A DNA stretch of 64,000 nucleotides from Aestuariibacter sp. GS-14 (GCF_006494365.1 NZ_VHIP01000005.1:62001-126000), one strand, 5' to 3'. Positions 48,137 to 57,627 are shown, counted from the stretch's first letter. Made by a program: numbers and translations. The notes: a model not told the origin generated them from the letters alone.

Positions 48137-48158
48137 GGCGTGTAATTTTTTACACGCC
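48137..48158 (-). terminator. Possible terminator of mgsA
   Basis: GGCGTGTAA (48137-48145) and TTACACGCC (48150-48158) form a perfect 9-bp stem with a 4-base loop, 33 bases after the mgsA stop. On the minus strand the following CGATTGTTTT is only a weak T tract, so efficiency is uncertain. Confidence 0.6.
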
Positions 48159-48190
48159 AACATTACAGGAGAGAGTGTATTAACAGCCGA

Positions 48191-48607
48191 CTATTTCCCG
48201 TAATCCGGTATCTTACGGACATGATTAATATCACTGAACAACGGCGAGGTTACGATAAGATCTGCCGTAGCCGGCGAACAAGCAACCGGCACATTCCATA
48301 CTGAACACAACCGCAACAGGGCTTTCACATCCGGATCGTGAGGCGCAGGGTTCAATGGATCCCAAAAGAAAAATAACCCATCCAGTTTGCCCTCAGCAAT
48401 CAGCGCACCGATTTGTTGGTCTCCACCCAGCGGACCACTTTTAAAGCGATGCACTTCCAGACCCGTGCTGTCCTGAATCAGTGAACCAGTAGTGCCAGTT
48501 GCTACAATGTTGAAGGGGCGTAACGTATCGAGGTGCAGTTTTACCCATTCGAGTAACTCTGGCTTCTTATGGTCGTGAGCAACCAGTGCAATGGTACGGC
48601 TAGGCAT
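48191..48607 (-). CDS. mgsA: Methylglyoxal synthase
   Basis: Converts dihydroxyacetone phosphate to methylglyoxal plus phosphate, a bypass of lower glycolysis. From the ATG at 48607 (AAGGAA about 7 bases upstream) it has 138 residues; an in-frame ATG 15 codons earlier lacks support. Motifs: [39 protein letters not shown] and [21 protein letters not shown] with the catalytic Asp residues. Single gene, divergent from the arg operon. Confidence 0.95.
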   Translation of the reverse strand: MPSRTIALVAHDHKKPELLEWVKLHLDTLRPFNIVATGTTGSLIQDSTGLEVHRFKSGPLGGDQQIGALIAEGKLDGLFFFWDPLNPAPHDPDVKALLRLCSVWNVPVACSPATADLIVTSPLFSDINHVRKIPDYGK

Positions 48608-48742
48608 GGAAATTCCTTTCTGTATTGTATGATTATTCGCTTTTTGTATCATTTATCGGCCGGTAATGAAATGGTTACGCTATGCTGAAAAAATGGATAG
48701 TTTGCCACTGACACCCGAAAAAAACTGAGTTTAGTCACATTC

Positions 48743-48792
48743 AATAAATATTTATACGTTTTTATTGCATAAATATTCCCTTGTTGTATGAT
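48743..48792 (+). promoter_or_regulatory. arg operon promoter with tandem ARG boxes
   Basis: Two 18-bp ARG-box-like sites lie at 48743-48760 and 48764-48781, separated by exactly 3 bp as in known ArgR operators. Their 14-bp cores, TAAATATTTATACG and TGCATAAATATTCC, match TGAATWWWWATTCA at 11 and 12 positions. The second box overlaps a promoter: TTGCAT (48765-48770), 16 bases, TATGAT (48787-48792). Repression by ArgR-arginine is therefore expected. Transcription would start near 48799, leaving a leader of about 315 bases before argC. Confidence 0.75.
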
Positions 48793-48871
48793 GACACGCG
48801 GTAATGGTTTTCAACCCTGCTTTTGTCTGAATTGTGTGCGGGGTTTCGGGAAAACTCAATAGGATCGGAAC

Positions 48872-48994
48872 ATGAATAAAACAACCAATCGGTTTGACGA
48901 ACCGGTTGCCAAAGACCAGTTTAGCTCTCCCCTGGCTGGCTACATAATGCAGTGTGATCGGCGACGATTTGTAGTAAGGTTGCCCAAGCAGTAA
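48872..48994 (+). CDS. Putative arginine-rich leader peptide (40 codons) before argC
   Basis: Unrecognised short ORF between the ARG-box promoter and argC. It starts with ATG at 48872, preceded by AGGATCGGA, and reads MNKTTNRFDEPVAKDQF... to ...CDRRRFVVRLPKQ. Arginine codons are at 7, 30, 31, 32 and 36; the late ones are CGG CGA CGA (48959-48967) and AGG (48977-48979), codons usually rare in this kind of genome. The stop TAA (48992-48994) is 14 bases before a strong terminator hairpin. This is the layout of an attenuator leader peptide. It could instead be an independent small protein; translation is not proven. Confidence 0.55.
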   Translation: MNKTTNRFDEPVAKDQFSSPLAGYIMQCDRRRFVVRLPKQ

Positions 48995-49008
48995 ACACCT
49001 GCTGTAGC

Positions 49009-49079
49009 ACACTTTTTACCTTTGTGCTTTTTGGTCGGCCTGTTCACAAGCCCCACGCAAAGGTAAAAAGTGTTTTTTT
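49009..49079 (+). terminator. Strong terminator-like hairpin in the argC leader (candidate attenuator)
   Basis: ACACTTTTTACCTTTG (49009-49024) pairs perfectly with 49058-49073, extendable by a GU and a GC pair, with a 33-base loop, followed by TTTTTT (49074-49079). It ends 34 bases before the argC ATG. A competing small hairpin, GCACA (49007-49011) with TGTGC (49023-49027), would use the same left arm and exclude the terminator. A further small stem, AGCAG/CTGCT (48987-48991 with 48999-49003), overlaps the leader stop codon. Confidence 0.8.
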
Positions 49080-49113
49080 ATTTGTAACTACTCAAACTCT
49101 ACGAAAACAAATT

Positions 49114-50136
49114 ATGTTTAAAATTGCAGTGATTGGTGCCAGCGGGTACACCGGGGCACAACTAGTTAGTTTAATTGCAGGACACCCTCAAATGTCACTG
49201 CAACATGTGCTGGTATCAGAAAACAGTGCCGATGCAGGTAAAACCATGGCACAGGTGCACGGACACCTCGCTCACCTGTCGCAATACGTACTGACACCGG
49301 TTAGCGATGAGCTGCTGGCAGAATTGGCATCTGAGATGGACGGGATTTTCCTGGCAACCCCTCACGAAGCAAGCCATGACTGGATGGCAGCGCTGTCGAA
49401 GGCGAAAGCTAAAGTATTCGATTTGTCCGGCGCGTTTCGCATTAAGGATACCGACGTCTTTGCCAAGCACTATGGCTTTGCCCATACGTCTACAGACTGT
49501 CTGGAAAAGGCCGTTTATGGCTTGGCAGAGTATCAGTCCGACGCGTTGAAGAACGCCAGTATTGTAGCTGTACCTGGCTGTTACCCCACAGCGTCACTTC
49601 TCGCATTGAAGCCACTGTTTAATGCCGGACTGTTGGATGCCAGCATGCGCCCAATTATTAACGCCGTATCCGGTGTAAGCGGTGCGGGCAGAAAAGCCAG
49701 TCTTACTACCAGTTTCTATGAAGTGAGCTTACAAGCCTACGGCGTACTTGGTCATCGCCACATGCCGGAAATCGAAGCGCATTTGGGCACGCCAGTTATC
49801 TTCACACCGCATTTGGGTAATTTTAAGCGCGGTATTCTGGCTACCATTACAGTAAAACTAAAAGCAGGTACCACTCAGGCTGACCTGAATAGCCTTTATC
49901 ATTCGGTTTACGCCAACCAACCTATCGTCAGACTGCGCGACAGCTTCCCCAAGGTAGACGATGTTGCCCACACGCCATTTTGTGATCTGCACTGGAAAGT
50001 AGATGCGGAATCAGGCTACGCCGTCGTAGCCAGCGCAATCGACAACGTGATGAAAGGCGCTGCCTCGCAAGCTATGCAATGTGCCAACCTGGCACTGGGA
50101 CTTTCTGCAACAGAGGGGTTGATTCATGTCAGCTAA
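49114..50136 (+). CDS. argC: N-acetyl-gamma-glutamyl-phosphate reductase
   Basis: Third step of arginine synthesis: NADPH-dependent reduction of N-acetylglutamyl phosphate. From the ATG at 49114 the protein has 340 residues: Rossmann start FKIAVIGASGYTGAQL, IFLATPHEAS, catalytic cysteine in VAVPGCYPTASLL, NAVSGVSGAGR, and GHRHMPEIEAHLG. The frame is open upstream to a GTG at 49024, but that lies inside the terminator loop and adds 30 unrelated residues. No strong ribosome site precedes the ATG. The end overlaps argB by 11 bases. Confidence 0.95.
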   Translation: MFKIAVIGASGYTGAQLVSLIAGHPQMSLQHVLVSENSADAGKTMAQVHGHLAHLSQYVLTPVSDELLAELASEMDGIFLATPHEASHDWMAALSKAKAKVFDLSGAFRIKDTDVFAKHYGFAHTSTDCLEKAVYGLAEYQSDALKNASIVAVPGCYPTASLLALKPLFNAGLLDASMRPIINAVSGVSGAGRKASLTTSFYEVSLQAYGVLGHRHMPEIEAHLGTPVIFTPHLGNFKRGILATITVKLKAGTTQADLNSLYHSVYANQPIVRLRDSFPKVDDVAHTPFCDLHWKVDAESGYAVVASAIDNVMKGAASQAMQCANLALGLSATEGLIHVS

Positions 50137-50917
50137 TACACTTCCGGTTGTCATTAAAGTTGGCGGTGCATTGTTAGAGAATCCAGCCATTGCTGGTCAG
50201 TTATTAACAGAGATAAAAGTGTTAATGGCCACTCGCCCGGTCATTTTGGTGCATGGTGGCGGCGCTATGGTAGACACCCTGTTGGGTGCAATGCAGCTAA
50301 CCAGCACAAAAATTGACGGGTTGCGGGTTACCCCCGACGAGCACATGCCTATTGTAAGTGGTGCGCTGGGTGGTACAGCCAACAAAATGCTGTGTGGTCT
50401 CGCCATTGGCGTAGGTATTACCCCTGTAGGCATTGGTCTCCTTGATGGTGGTATGACTCAGTGTACCGTGCTCGATGAAAAATACGGTGCAGTAGGCATT
50501 CCATCGCCTGGCAACCCGGTATTACTTAATCACCTGTTGGCCAGTGGTTGCCTGCCAGTGATCAGTTCAATTGGCGCAACAGACAAAGGACGTTTACTGA
50601 ATGTGAATGCCGATCAGGCTGCGACGGTTATTGCTGAACTGACCGGAGGCGATCTGCTGCTGCTGAGTAACGTTGATGGCGTGCTCGACGGCACCAAAGC
50701 GCTGATTCATTCACTGGATCAAAAACGGCTTAAGGAAGAAGTCAGTAAAGGCGTGATCAAAGACGGCATGCTAGTAAAAGTAGAAGCCGCTATGCAAGCA
50801 GCTTCTCAGTTAAACAAACCAGTTACCATTGCAAGCTGGTCACAATCACTAACCGCAATATTATCGAATCAAACCGGAACAAGAGTGATTCCGGGATCCC
50901 AGCTCTCTGGAGAGTAG
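50126..50917 (+). CDS. argB: Acetylglutamate kinase
   Basis: Second step of arginine synthesis. The 263 residues contain the amino acid kinase fold signatures IKVGGALLENP, LVHGGGAMVDTLL, the acetylglutamate-binding SGALGGTANK block, and VNADQAATVIAEL and LLLLSNVDGVLDG. It lacks the N-terminal extension typical of arginine-inhibited hexameric enzymes, as in E. coli. It starts inside the argC end and stops one base before argF. Confidence 0.96.
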   Translation: MSANTLPVVIKVGGALLENPAIAGQLLTEIKVLMATRPVILVHGGGAMVDTLLGAMQLTSTKIDGLRVTPDEHMPIVSGALGGTANKMLCGLAIGVGITPVGIGLLDGGMTQCTVLDEKYGAVGIPSPGNPVLLNHLLASGCLPVISSIGATDKGRLLNVNADQAATVIAELTGGDLLLLSNVDGVLDGTKALIHSLDQKRLKEEVSKGVIKDGMLVKVEAAMQAASQLNKPVTIASWSQSLTAILSNQTGTRVIPGSQLSGE

Positions 50918-50918
50918 T

Positions 50919-51830
50919 ATGAAGCAGGACATTCTAAATTTTGCCAACTGGACACCCGACCAAATGCAAGCGTTGCTTGGGTTGGCTGTTCAGATAAAAC
51001 AGTCGCCGGCATCCTATGCCAACGTACTGAAAGGCAAATCCGTGGTAGCCCTGTTTGAGAAGCCCTCGTTACGCACCCGCGTTAGCTTTGACGTGGGTAT
51101 AAACCGCTTGGGCGGGCACATGGTGTACCTGGACAGTCAGTCAAACAGACTGGCTGGTCGCGAAGATGCTGCCGATGTTGCAGCCAACCTGGCCTGTTGG
51201 GCAGATGCCATTGTGGCGCGAGTGTATTCGCATGATACACTCGTGACCTTTTCGGAAGCTGCCAAAGTGCCTGTGATTAACGCTTTGTGCGATTTGTATC
51301 ATCCGTGTCAGGCCGTTGCTGATTACCTTACGTTATTCGAAACATTTGGCAGTACCGAAGGATTAACACTGGCATATGTAGGTGATGGCAACAATGTTGC
51401 TCACTCGCTGATCATTGTGGGCGCATTACTTGGCTGTAATGTTGTTCTAATAACACCTGAGGGCCATGAAGCCAATCCAACAATCGTTGCTCAGGCTAAA
51501 GCCCTCGCCGAACAAACCGGCGCAAGAATTACCGAATCCAATGACGTTACCGCCGGGAAAGGCGCTAACGTTGTATATACCGACACATGGTTGTCTATGG
51601 GCGACAAAACCCCTCTGGACACCATAAAAGATAAATTTATGCCGTACCAGGTTAACGAAGCACTTATGGCCCTGACAGGCGCGACACACGTATTGCACTG
51701 CCAGCCAGCTCACCGTGATCTGGAAATTACCGGAAGCCTGATGGACAGTGATGCATCATTACTTATGCTACAGGCAGAAAACCGTATGCACGGCCAAAAT
51801 GCTATATTAACTCAATTGTTAGGAGCCTAA
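50919..51830 (+). CDS. argF: Ornithine carbamoyltransferase
   Basis: Transfers the carbamoyl group from carbamoyl phosphate to ornithine, giving citrulline. The 303 residues contain the carbamoyl-phosphate motif [11 protein letters not shown] (SLRTR in place of the more usual STRTR), the catalytic [12 protein letters not shown], the [11 protein letters not shown] segment and the ornithine loop region DTWLSMGDK, followed by [11 protein letters not shown]. Translationally tight with argB, one base between stop and start. Confidence 0.93.
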   Translation: MKQDILNFANWTPDQMQALLGLAVQIKQSPASYANVLKGKSVVALFEKPSLRTRVSFDVGINRLGGHMVYLDSQSNRLAGREDAADVAANLACWADAIVARVYSHDTLVTFSEAAKVPVINALCDLYHPCQAVADYLTLFETFGSTEGLTLAYVGDGNNVAHSLIIVGALLGCNVVLITPEGHEANPTIVAQAKALAEQTGARITESNDVTAGKGANVVYTDTWLSMGDKTPLDTIKDKFMPYQVNEALMALTGATHVLHCQPAHRDLEITGSLMDSDASLLMLQAENRMHGQNAILTQLLGA

Positions 51831-51844
51831 TCAGGACACCCGTT

Positions 51845-53053
51845 ATGCGCAAAGTAAATAAAGTTGTGCTCGCCTACTCTGGCGGTTTAGATACCTCTGC
51901 TATCATTCCATGGTTAAAAGAAAACTATGATTGCGAAGTAATCGCATTTGCCGCTGATGTAGGTCAGGGCGACGAAGAGTTGCAAGGTCTCAGAGAAAAG
52001 GCCATTGCTACTGGTGCTAGCGAATGCTATATCGCGGATTTGAAAGAAGAATTTGTTAAAGAATACATATTCCCAACTATTACTACCGGTGCAGTATACG
52101 AAGGTGAATACCTGTTAGGTACCTCAATGGCGCGTCCTGTTATCGCCAAAGCACAAGTGGAAATCGCCCGTAAAGTAGGTGCCGATGCACTGTGTCATGG
52201 TTGTACCGGTAAAGGGAACGATCAGGTGCGCTTCGAGGGTGCATTTAATGCACTGGCACCGGATCTGGCTGTTATTGCTCCATGGCGTGAGTGGGACATG
52301 GTATCGCGTGAAGACCTGCTGGCTTACCTGGCAGAGCGCAACATCAAAACCACTGCATCAGCAACAAAGATTTACAGCCGTGACGCCAACGCATGGCACA
52401 TTTCTCACGAAGGTGGCGAACTGGAAGACCCATGGTGCGAGCCTAGCAAACAAGTTTGGACAATGACGGTTGATCCGGAAGAAGCACCAGACCAAGCAGA
52501 GCGCGTAAACCTGAAGTTTTTTGAAGGTGCATTAACGCACGTTAACGGCAAGGCTGTGTCACCTTATCAAGGGTTGGCCGAGCTGAACAAGCTGGCAGCA
52601 GCCCACGGTGTAGGCCGTATCGACATCGTTGAGAACCGTCTGGTGGGTATGAAGTCACGCGGTTGTTACGAAACACCTGGAGGCACAGTGCTGGTTAAAG
52701 CGTACAAAGCGCTGGAAACCATGGTACTGGACAAAGCGTCACTGAAACACCGTGAACAGCTGGCTCTGGAATTCTCACACGTCATGTACGATGGCCGTTG
52801 GTTCACACCACTGAGCGCAGCGTTAATTGCTGGCGCAGCATCATTTGCCAAGTACGTAACCGGTGAAATCGTAGTTAAACTTTACAAAGGTCAGGCTACA
52901 GTTACTCAGCGCCAGTCGCCAAACAGCCTTTACTCTGAAGACTTCGCTACCTTTGGTGCCGACGACGTTTACGACCAGAAACACGCAGAAGGCTTTATCC
53001 GTTTGTTCAGCTTATCAAGCCGTATCGCGGCGCTGAAGAAGCAGGGAGAGTAA
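51845..53053 (+). CDS. argG: Argininosuccinate synthase
   Basis: Joins citrulline and aspartate with ATP. The 402 residues start with the PP-loop [18 protein letters not shown], followed by [15 protein letters not shown], the citrulline/aspartate-binding block, [14 protein letters not shown] and [18 protein letters not shown]. This length is the short bacterial type. It follows argF by 14 bases and is followed by argH after 2 bases. Confidence 0.97.
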   Translation: MRKVNKVVLAYSGGLDTSAIIPWLKENYDCEVIAFAADVGQGDEELQGLREKAIATGASECYIADLKEEFVKEYIFPTITTGAVYEGEYLLGTSMARPVIAKAQVEIARKVGADALCHGCTGKGNDQVRFEGAFNALAPDLAVIAPWREWDMVSREDLLAYLAERNIKTTASATKIYSRDANAWHISHEGGELEDPWCEPSKQVWTMTVDPEEAPDQAERVNLKFFEGALTHVNGKAVSPYQGLAELNKLAAAHGVGRIDIVENRLVGMKSRGCYETPGGTVLVKAYKALETMVLDKASLKHREQLALEFSHVMYDGRWFTPLSAALIAGAASFAKYVTGEIVVKLYKGQATVTQRQSPNSLYSEDFATFGADDVYDQKHAEGFIRLFSLSSRIAALKKQGE

Positions 53054-53055
53054 GC

Positions 53056-54438
53056 ATGGCATTGTGGGGAGGCCGGTTCGCTGCCGGCAGCAGCAGTATG
53101 TTCCGTCAGGTCAACGATTCCTTACCCTTCGATCAGGCCATGGCCGCGCAGGATATGGAAGGATCGATTGTGTGGTCTCGTGCACTGGCGAAAGCCGGTG
53201 TATTAACCGCCGAAGAACAGCAGCAGTTAGAATCTGCGCTCAGTGAATTGAAAGCCCAGGCGGAAGCCGGTGAAATCGATTTCAACGCCAGTGGCGAAGA
53301 AGACATTCACAGCTTTGTTGAAGCCGCATTGATTGATAAGCTTGGTGTCGTGGGGCGTAAACTGCACACCGGCCGTAGCCGTAACGATCAGGTTGCGACC
53401 GATTTCCGTTTGTGGTGCCGTACCCACATTGAATCGCTGAAAACCGATGTTATTGGTGTGATCCGTAGTCTATTGAATACGGCAAGTCGACACCAACAAG
53501 CTATCATTCCGGGCTATACTCACTTACAGCGCGCGCAGCCTGTTCGCTTCCCGCACTGGTGTTTAGCTTATGTAGAAATGTTTAAACGCGACCTGAGCCG
53601 TTTGGATGACTTACATGTACGCATGAATCAGTGTCCACTGGGTTCGGGTGCTCTGGCTGGTACTACCTATCCGGTAGATCGCCATGAAATCGCCAGTCAA
53701 TTAGGGTTTAGCAGTCCTTGCCTGAACAGTCTGGATGCAGTATCCGATCGGGATTTCGTGCTGGAGTTATTATTTGTGGCAAGCACCAGCATGATGCACC
53801 TGTCGCGTTTGGCAGAAGATTTAATCTTCTATAATTCAGGTGAAGCGGGTTTCCTTCAACTGGGTGATAGCGTAACCTCTGGTTCTTCGCTAATGCCTCA
53901 GAAGAAAAACCCGGATGCATTAGAATTACTGCGCGGTAAATGCGGCCGCGTATTTGGACACTTACAGGCTTTATTGGTCACCATGAAAGGTTTGCCTTTG
54001 GCGTACAATAAAGACATGCAGGAAGACAAAGAGGGTGCGTTTGACGCAGTAAATCAGTGGCATTGCTGTTTGTGCATTGCCAGTGAAGTGCTCGACACAC
54101 TGGCGCTGAATGAAGAACGGTGTCGTATCGCGGCAGCGCAAGGCTATTCGAATGCCACTGAACTTGCTGACTATCTGGTTGGTAAAGGTATTCCGTTTAG
54201 AACGGCGCACGATATTTCTGGCCAGATTGTATTACTGGCAATTGAAAATAACGCGGCCATCGAAGCGCTTTCTTTAGCACAGTTACAATCAGTATGCGCT
54301 GAAATTAAAGAAGACGTTTACCCGGTATTGCAATTAGAATACGGGGTAGACAAACGCAATATTCTGGGCGGCACCAGTGCCGAAACAGTGACGAAAGCGC
54401 TGTACCAGGAGTTAGAAAATCTAGACAAGTTGGGATAA
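53056..54438 (+). CDS. argH: Argininosuccinate lyase
   Basis: Splits argininosuccinate to arginine and fumarate. The 460 residues are the normal length of a free-standing lyase, not an ArgH-ArgA fusion as in Vibrio and several relatives. Motifs: [40 protein letters not shown] and the fumarase/lyase signature [22 protein letters not shown]-type ribosome site inside the argG end. Confidence 0.97.
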   Translation: MALWGGRFAAGSSSMFRQVNDSLPFDQAMAAQDMEGSIVWSRALAKAGVLTAEEQQQLESALSELKAQAEAGEIDFNASGEEDIHSFVEAALIDKLGVVGRKLHTGRSRNDQVATDFRLWCRTHIESLKTDVIGVIRSLLNTASRHQQAIIPGYTHLQRAQPVRFPHWCLAYVEMFKRDLSRLDDLHVRMNQCPLGSGALAGTTYPVDRHEIASQLGFSSPCLNSLDAVSDRDFVLELLFVASTSMMHLSRLAEDLIFYNSGEAGFLQLGDSVTSGSSLMPQKKNPDALELLRGKCGRVFGHLQALLVTMKGLPLAYNKDMQEDKEGAFDAVNQWHCCLCIASEVLDTLALNEERCRIAAAQGYSNATELADYLVGKGIPFRTAHDISGQIVLLAIENNAAIEALSLAQLQSVCAEIKEDVYPVLQLEYGVDKRNILGGTSAETVTKALYQELENLDKLG

Positions 54439-54444
54439 TTACAC

Positions 54445-55755
54445 ATGGTGCTACCGCATCACGAAAGCATTGGCCTGTTTCGCAGTTCTGCGCCATACAT
54501 TAATGCACACAGGGGCAAAACCTTTGTCATAATGTTTGGCGGAGAGGCCATAGAAGACGACAATTTTGCAAACATCATTCAGGACATTGCCCTGCTAAGC
54601 AGTCTGGGCATCCGTCTGGTACTGGTTCATGGGGCTCGTCCTCAAATTGATCAGCGCGTTGAACTGCGTAAAATTGAAGGGCGCTTCAGTCATGGTACCC
54701 GCATAACCGATAAACAAACCCTGGAATGCGTGAAAGACGCTGCAGGCTCGGTGCGATGCCACATTGAAGCACTGTTAACTATGGGGCTTCCAAACTCGCC
54801 AATGTACGGTGCGCAAATACGCGTATGTACCGGTAATCTTGTGGTAGCCAAACCCATAGGGGTTCTCGATGGTGTCGACTTTGAAAATAGTGGTTTAGTT
54901 CGCCGAATTGATACCACGGGTATCAACGATCACCTGAACGACGGCTCTATTGTTTTACTGTCACCAATGGGCTATTCATCGACAGGCGAAGTATTTAACT
55001 TATCGCACGAAGATGTGGCTACACAGGCTGCCATTGCGCTAAAAGCCGATAAGCTGATTGTATTCTCGAATTATTCGGGTATTTTCCGCAAAGACGGCAA
55101 GTTAGTCAGAACCATCGAACGTTCTGTACTAGAGCAAATGCACAAAGACCAGGAAATCATGACCGAAGACACGGTTATTCGAGCCTTGGTGACCAGCGTA
55201 AAAGCCGGTATCCCGCGCGCTCACTGTGTGAGTTATGAAACCGATGGCGCCCTGTTACAGGAATTGTTCACTCGCGACGGTGCCGGCTCGCTGGTAATGG
55301 AAAACGAATACGAGCAGATCCGCGAAGCTACCATAGATGATGTGGGCGGCATTATTAATCTAATCAAACCCCTGGAAGAAAGCGGCGTATTGGTAAAACG
55401 CTCTCGTGAGCGTCTGGAAAACGAAATCCATCAGTTTATCGTGATTGTACGCGACCGAATGATTATCGCTTGTGCGGCGCTTTATCTGTATCCGGAAGAC
55501 GGTTCTGCAGAACTGGCGTGTGTTGCCACACACCCGGATTACCGAGGTAAAAACCGCGGTGACCGTATCCTGGCAGAAGTACGTGAACGGGCAATCGAAA
55601 GAGGCATTAACCGCTTGTTCGTATTAACCACCGTTACCGCGCATTGGTTTTTGGATCACGGCTTTAAAGCGGCAAGTATTGATGTACTGCCAGCGTCTAA
55701 AAAAGAGCTGTATAACTACCAGCGTAAATCCAAAGTGTTCACACTGGACTTATAA
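54445..55755 (+). CDS. argA: N-acetylglutamate synthase (amino-acid acetyltransferase)
   Basis: First committed step of arginine synthesis: acetyl transfer from acetyl-CoA to glutamate. The 436 residues show the classical two-domain ArgA: an amino acid kinase-like domain (about 20-290; FVIMFGGEAIEDDNF, LVLVHGARPQIDQR), which in the family binds the inhibitor arginine, and a C-terminal GNAT domain (about 295-436; VATHPDYRGKNRGDRIL acetyl-CoA site). Last gene of argCBFGHA, six bases after argH and just before a strong terminator. Confidence 0.96.
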   Translation: MVLPHHESIGLFRSSAPYINAHRGKTFVIMFGGEAIEDDNFANIIQDIALLSSLGIRLVLVHGARPQIDQRVELRKIEGRFSHGTRITDKQTLECVKDAAGSVRCHIEALLTMGLPNSPMYGAQIRVCTGNLVVAKPIGVLDGVDFENSGLVRRIDTTGINDHLNDGSIVLLSPMGYSSTGEVFNLSHEDVATQAAIALKADKLIVFSNYSGIFRKDGKLVRTIERSVLEQMHKDQEIMTEDTVIRALVTSVKAGIPRAHCVSYETDGALLQELFTRDGAGSLVMENEYEQIREATIDDVGGIINLIKPLEESGVLVKRSRERLENEIHQFIVIVRDRMIIACAALYLYPEDGSAELACVATHPDYRGKNRGDRILAEVRERAIERGINRLFVLTTVTAHWFLDHGFKAASIDVLPASKKELYNYQRKSKVFTLDL

Positions 55756-55786
55756 CTCAATAAGCAGTTTACGCAGTATAGATAGC

Positions 55787-55815
55787 AAAAACGGGATCGT
55801 GATGATCCCGTTTTT
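55787..55815. terminator. Bidirectional terminator of the arg and pot operons
   Basis: AAAA-ACGGGATC-GTGAT-GATCCCGT-TTTT: perfect 8-bp stem (55791-55798 with 55804-55811), with A and T tracts on both sides. It lies 31 bases after argA and 65 bases after the end of the minus-strand potI. Confidence 0.94.
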
Positions 55816-55879
55816 ATTATCAGTGCAGACTTATATTGCCCGAATGGTGTGCTTTACCGAGCAACAAACATCAATGGCA

Positions 55880-56695
55880 TTAATGACGCTGAGTATTGCG
55901 CTTTTCTTGTCGCCACGTAATGATGCCGCCAATCAATACTGCTATCGCCACCACCGAAATCATAATGGTTGCCAAGGCGTTTATTTGTGGACTTACGCCT
56001 AACCGCACGCTGGAATACACCACCATGGGCAACGTAGTGGCACCTGGCCCGGACACAAAGTTGGCAACAACCAGGTCGTCCATCGACAACGTAAATGCCA
56101 GTAACCAACCGGCAATCAGTGCAGGAGAAATAATCGGTAACGTAATAGCAAAGAATACCTTCAGTGGCTTTGCCCCTAAATCCATCGCCGCTTCTTCAAG
56201 TGATTGATCCATATTAGCCAGCCGACTTTGCACTATCACTGTAACATAAGCCATTGAAAACGTGACATGTGCCAGAATAATGGTGGTTTGTCCTCGGCCA
56301 GCGGGCCAACCCAGCATGGTTTCCATTGCCACAAATAAGAGCAACAACGACAAGCCTGTGATGACTTCGGGCATTACCAATGGTGCCGTTACCATTACGC
56401 CTAAACTGCGCGTGCCGCGTTTCCCTTTAAGTTTTACTAACGCCAAGGCAGCCAGTGTACCCAGTACAATGGCGCAAGACGCGTTAATTGCGGCAACTTT
56501 AATACTCAACCAGGCCGCATCAAGCAGGGCATCATTCTCCAGTAACGCTGCATACCACTTAGTGCTGAATCCGCTCCACACGGTTACCAGCCGACTCTCG
56601 TTAAAGGAGTAAGCCACCAAACTAAAAATGGGGATATACAAGAACGCATAGCCCATAATCATTGCGGTGAGCAGGAATGTGGAACGCTTTCTCAT
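55880..56695 (-). CDS. potI: Putrescine/polyamine ABC transporter permease PotI
   Basis: Inner-membrane permease of 271 residues with six predicted helices. The signature loop contacting the ATPase is EEAAMDLGAKPLKVFFAITLP, and the N terminus (FLLTAMIMGYAFLYIPIFSL) and LPMVVYSSVRLGVSPQINALA fit PotC/PotI. The ATG overlaps the potH stop by four bases. Last gene of the potFGHI run. Confidence 0.92.
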   Translation of the reverse strand: MRKRSTFLLTAMIMGYAFLYIPIFSLVAYSFNESRLVTVWSGFSTKWYAALLENDALLDAAWLSIKVAAINASCAIVLGTLAALALVKLKGKRGTRSLGVMVTAPLVMPEVITGLSLLLLFVAMETMLGWPAGRGQTTIILAHVTFSMAYVTVIVQSRLANMDQSLEEAAMDLGAKPLKVFFAITLPIISPALIAGWLLAFTLSMDDLVVANFVSGPGATTLPMVVYSSVRLGVSPQINALATIMISVVAIAVLIGGIITWRQEKRNTQRH

Positions 56696-57627
56696 GCCTG
56701 GCCCTCCTCAGATTTCCGTTCAAAATGACGCATAAGCATAAACGGAATAATTAATGCTACCAGCAGAACAGCAGCCAGTGAGGAAGCCAGCGGCCAGTCT
56801 TTGTTATTGAAGAACTCGGTCCACAGCAGCTTACCAATCATCAGAGAATCAGGACCACCGAGCAAATCGGGGATCACAAACTCGCCCATTACAGGGATAA
56901 ACACCAGCATGCCACCAGCCAGAATGCCGGGCACAGATTGCGGCAACGTAATGGTTAAAAACTGCTTAAATGGCCGGCACCCTAAGTCCGCCGCTGCTTC
57001 AAGCAGCGTGTTATCCAGTTTTACCAAGGTTGCATATAGCGGCAGGATTAAAAACGGCAAATAGCTGTACACTACACCAATGTATATGGCTATCGGGGTG
57101 TACAGAATATCCAACGGTTCGTCAATTACGCCCAGCCACATCAACATATTATTCAGCAATCCGTTACTTTTTAAGATCCCCATCCAGGCATACACCCGAA
57201 TCAGAAACGACGTCCAGAATGGCAGAATAATTAACATCAATAGCGGCAAACGCATGTGTACAGGTGCCCGAGCAATGCCATAAGCCATGGGATATCCCAC
57301 CAGCAGGCACAATATTGTGGACACACCAGCGACTTTGAGCGACCCCACAAATGCATCCAGATAAAGGGAGTCTTCCCAAATCAGCATGTAGTTGGCGAAG
57401 TTCAACAGCACGGTAACCAGCCCTTCACCATCTGTCTGTATCAAGTCGGTGTAAGGCGGCTGTGCAAGCTGCGGTTCAGCCAGGCTGATTTTAAGTATGT
57501 ATAAGAATGGCAGAATAAAAAACAGCGCCAGCCAAAGCCAGGGCACGGCAATAATTAATGAGCGACTTTCTTTGCGCAATAACTGCGGGAGCTGCCTGAT
57601 CGTGATCACAGCGTTAACACTCCACAA
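56692..57627 (-). CDS. potH: Putrescine/polyamine ABC transporter permease PotH
   Basis: Permease of 311 residues with six predicted helices and the EAA loop LEAAADLGCRPFKQFLTITLP. Near the C terminus GEFVIPDLLGGPDSLMIGKLLW is a PotB/PotH-type block. The start overlaps the potG end by 22 bases. Together with PotI it forms the membrane channel. Confidence 0.92.
   Translation of the reverse strand: MWSVNAVITIRQLPQLLRKESRSLIIAVPWLWLALFFILPFLYILKISLAEPQLAQPPYTDLIQTDGEGLVTVLLNFANYMLIWEDSLYLDAFVGSLKVAGVSTILCLLVGYPMAYGIARAPVHMRLPLLMLIILPFWTSFLIRVYAWMGILKSNGLLNNMLMWLGVIDEPLDILYTPIAIYIGVVYSYLPFLILPLYATLVKLDNTLLEAAADLGCRPFKQFLTITLPQSVPGILAGGMLVFIPVMGEFVIPDLLGGPDSLMIGKLLWTEFFNNKDWPLASSLAAVLLVALIIPFMLMRHFERKSEEGQA

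Noticed and set aside
49024-49113. Upstream GTG extension of argC by 30 codons
   Set aside because: The start lies inside the terminator loop, the extension is unlike any ArgC N terminus, and the family start FKIAVIGASGYTG follows directly after the ATG at 49114.
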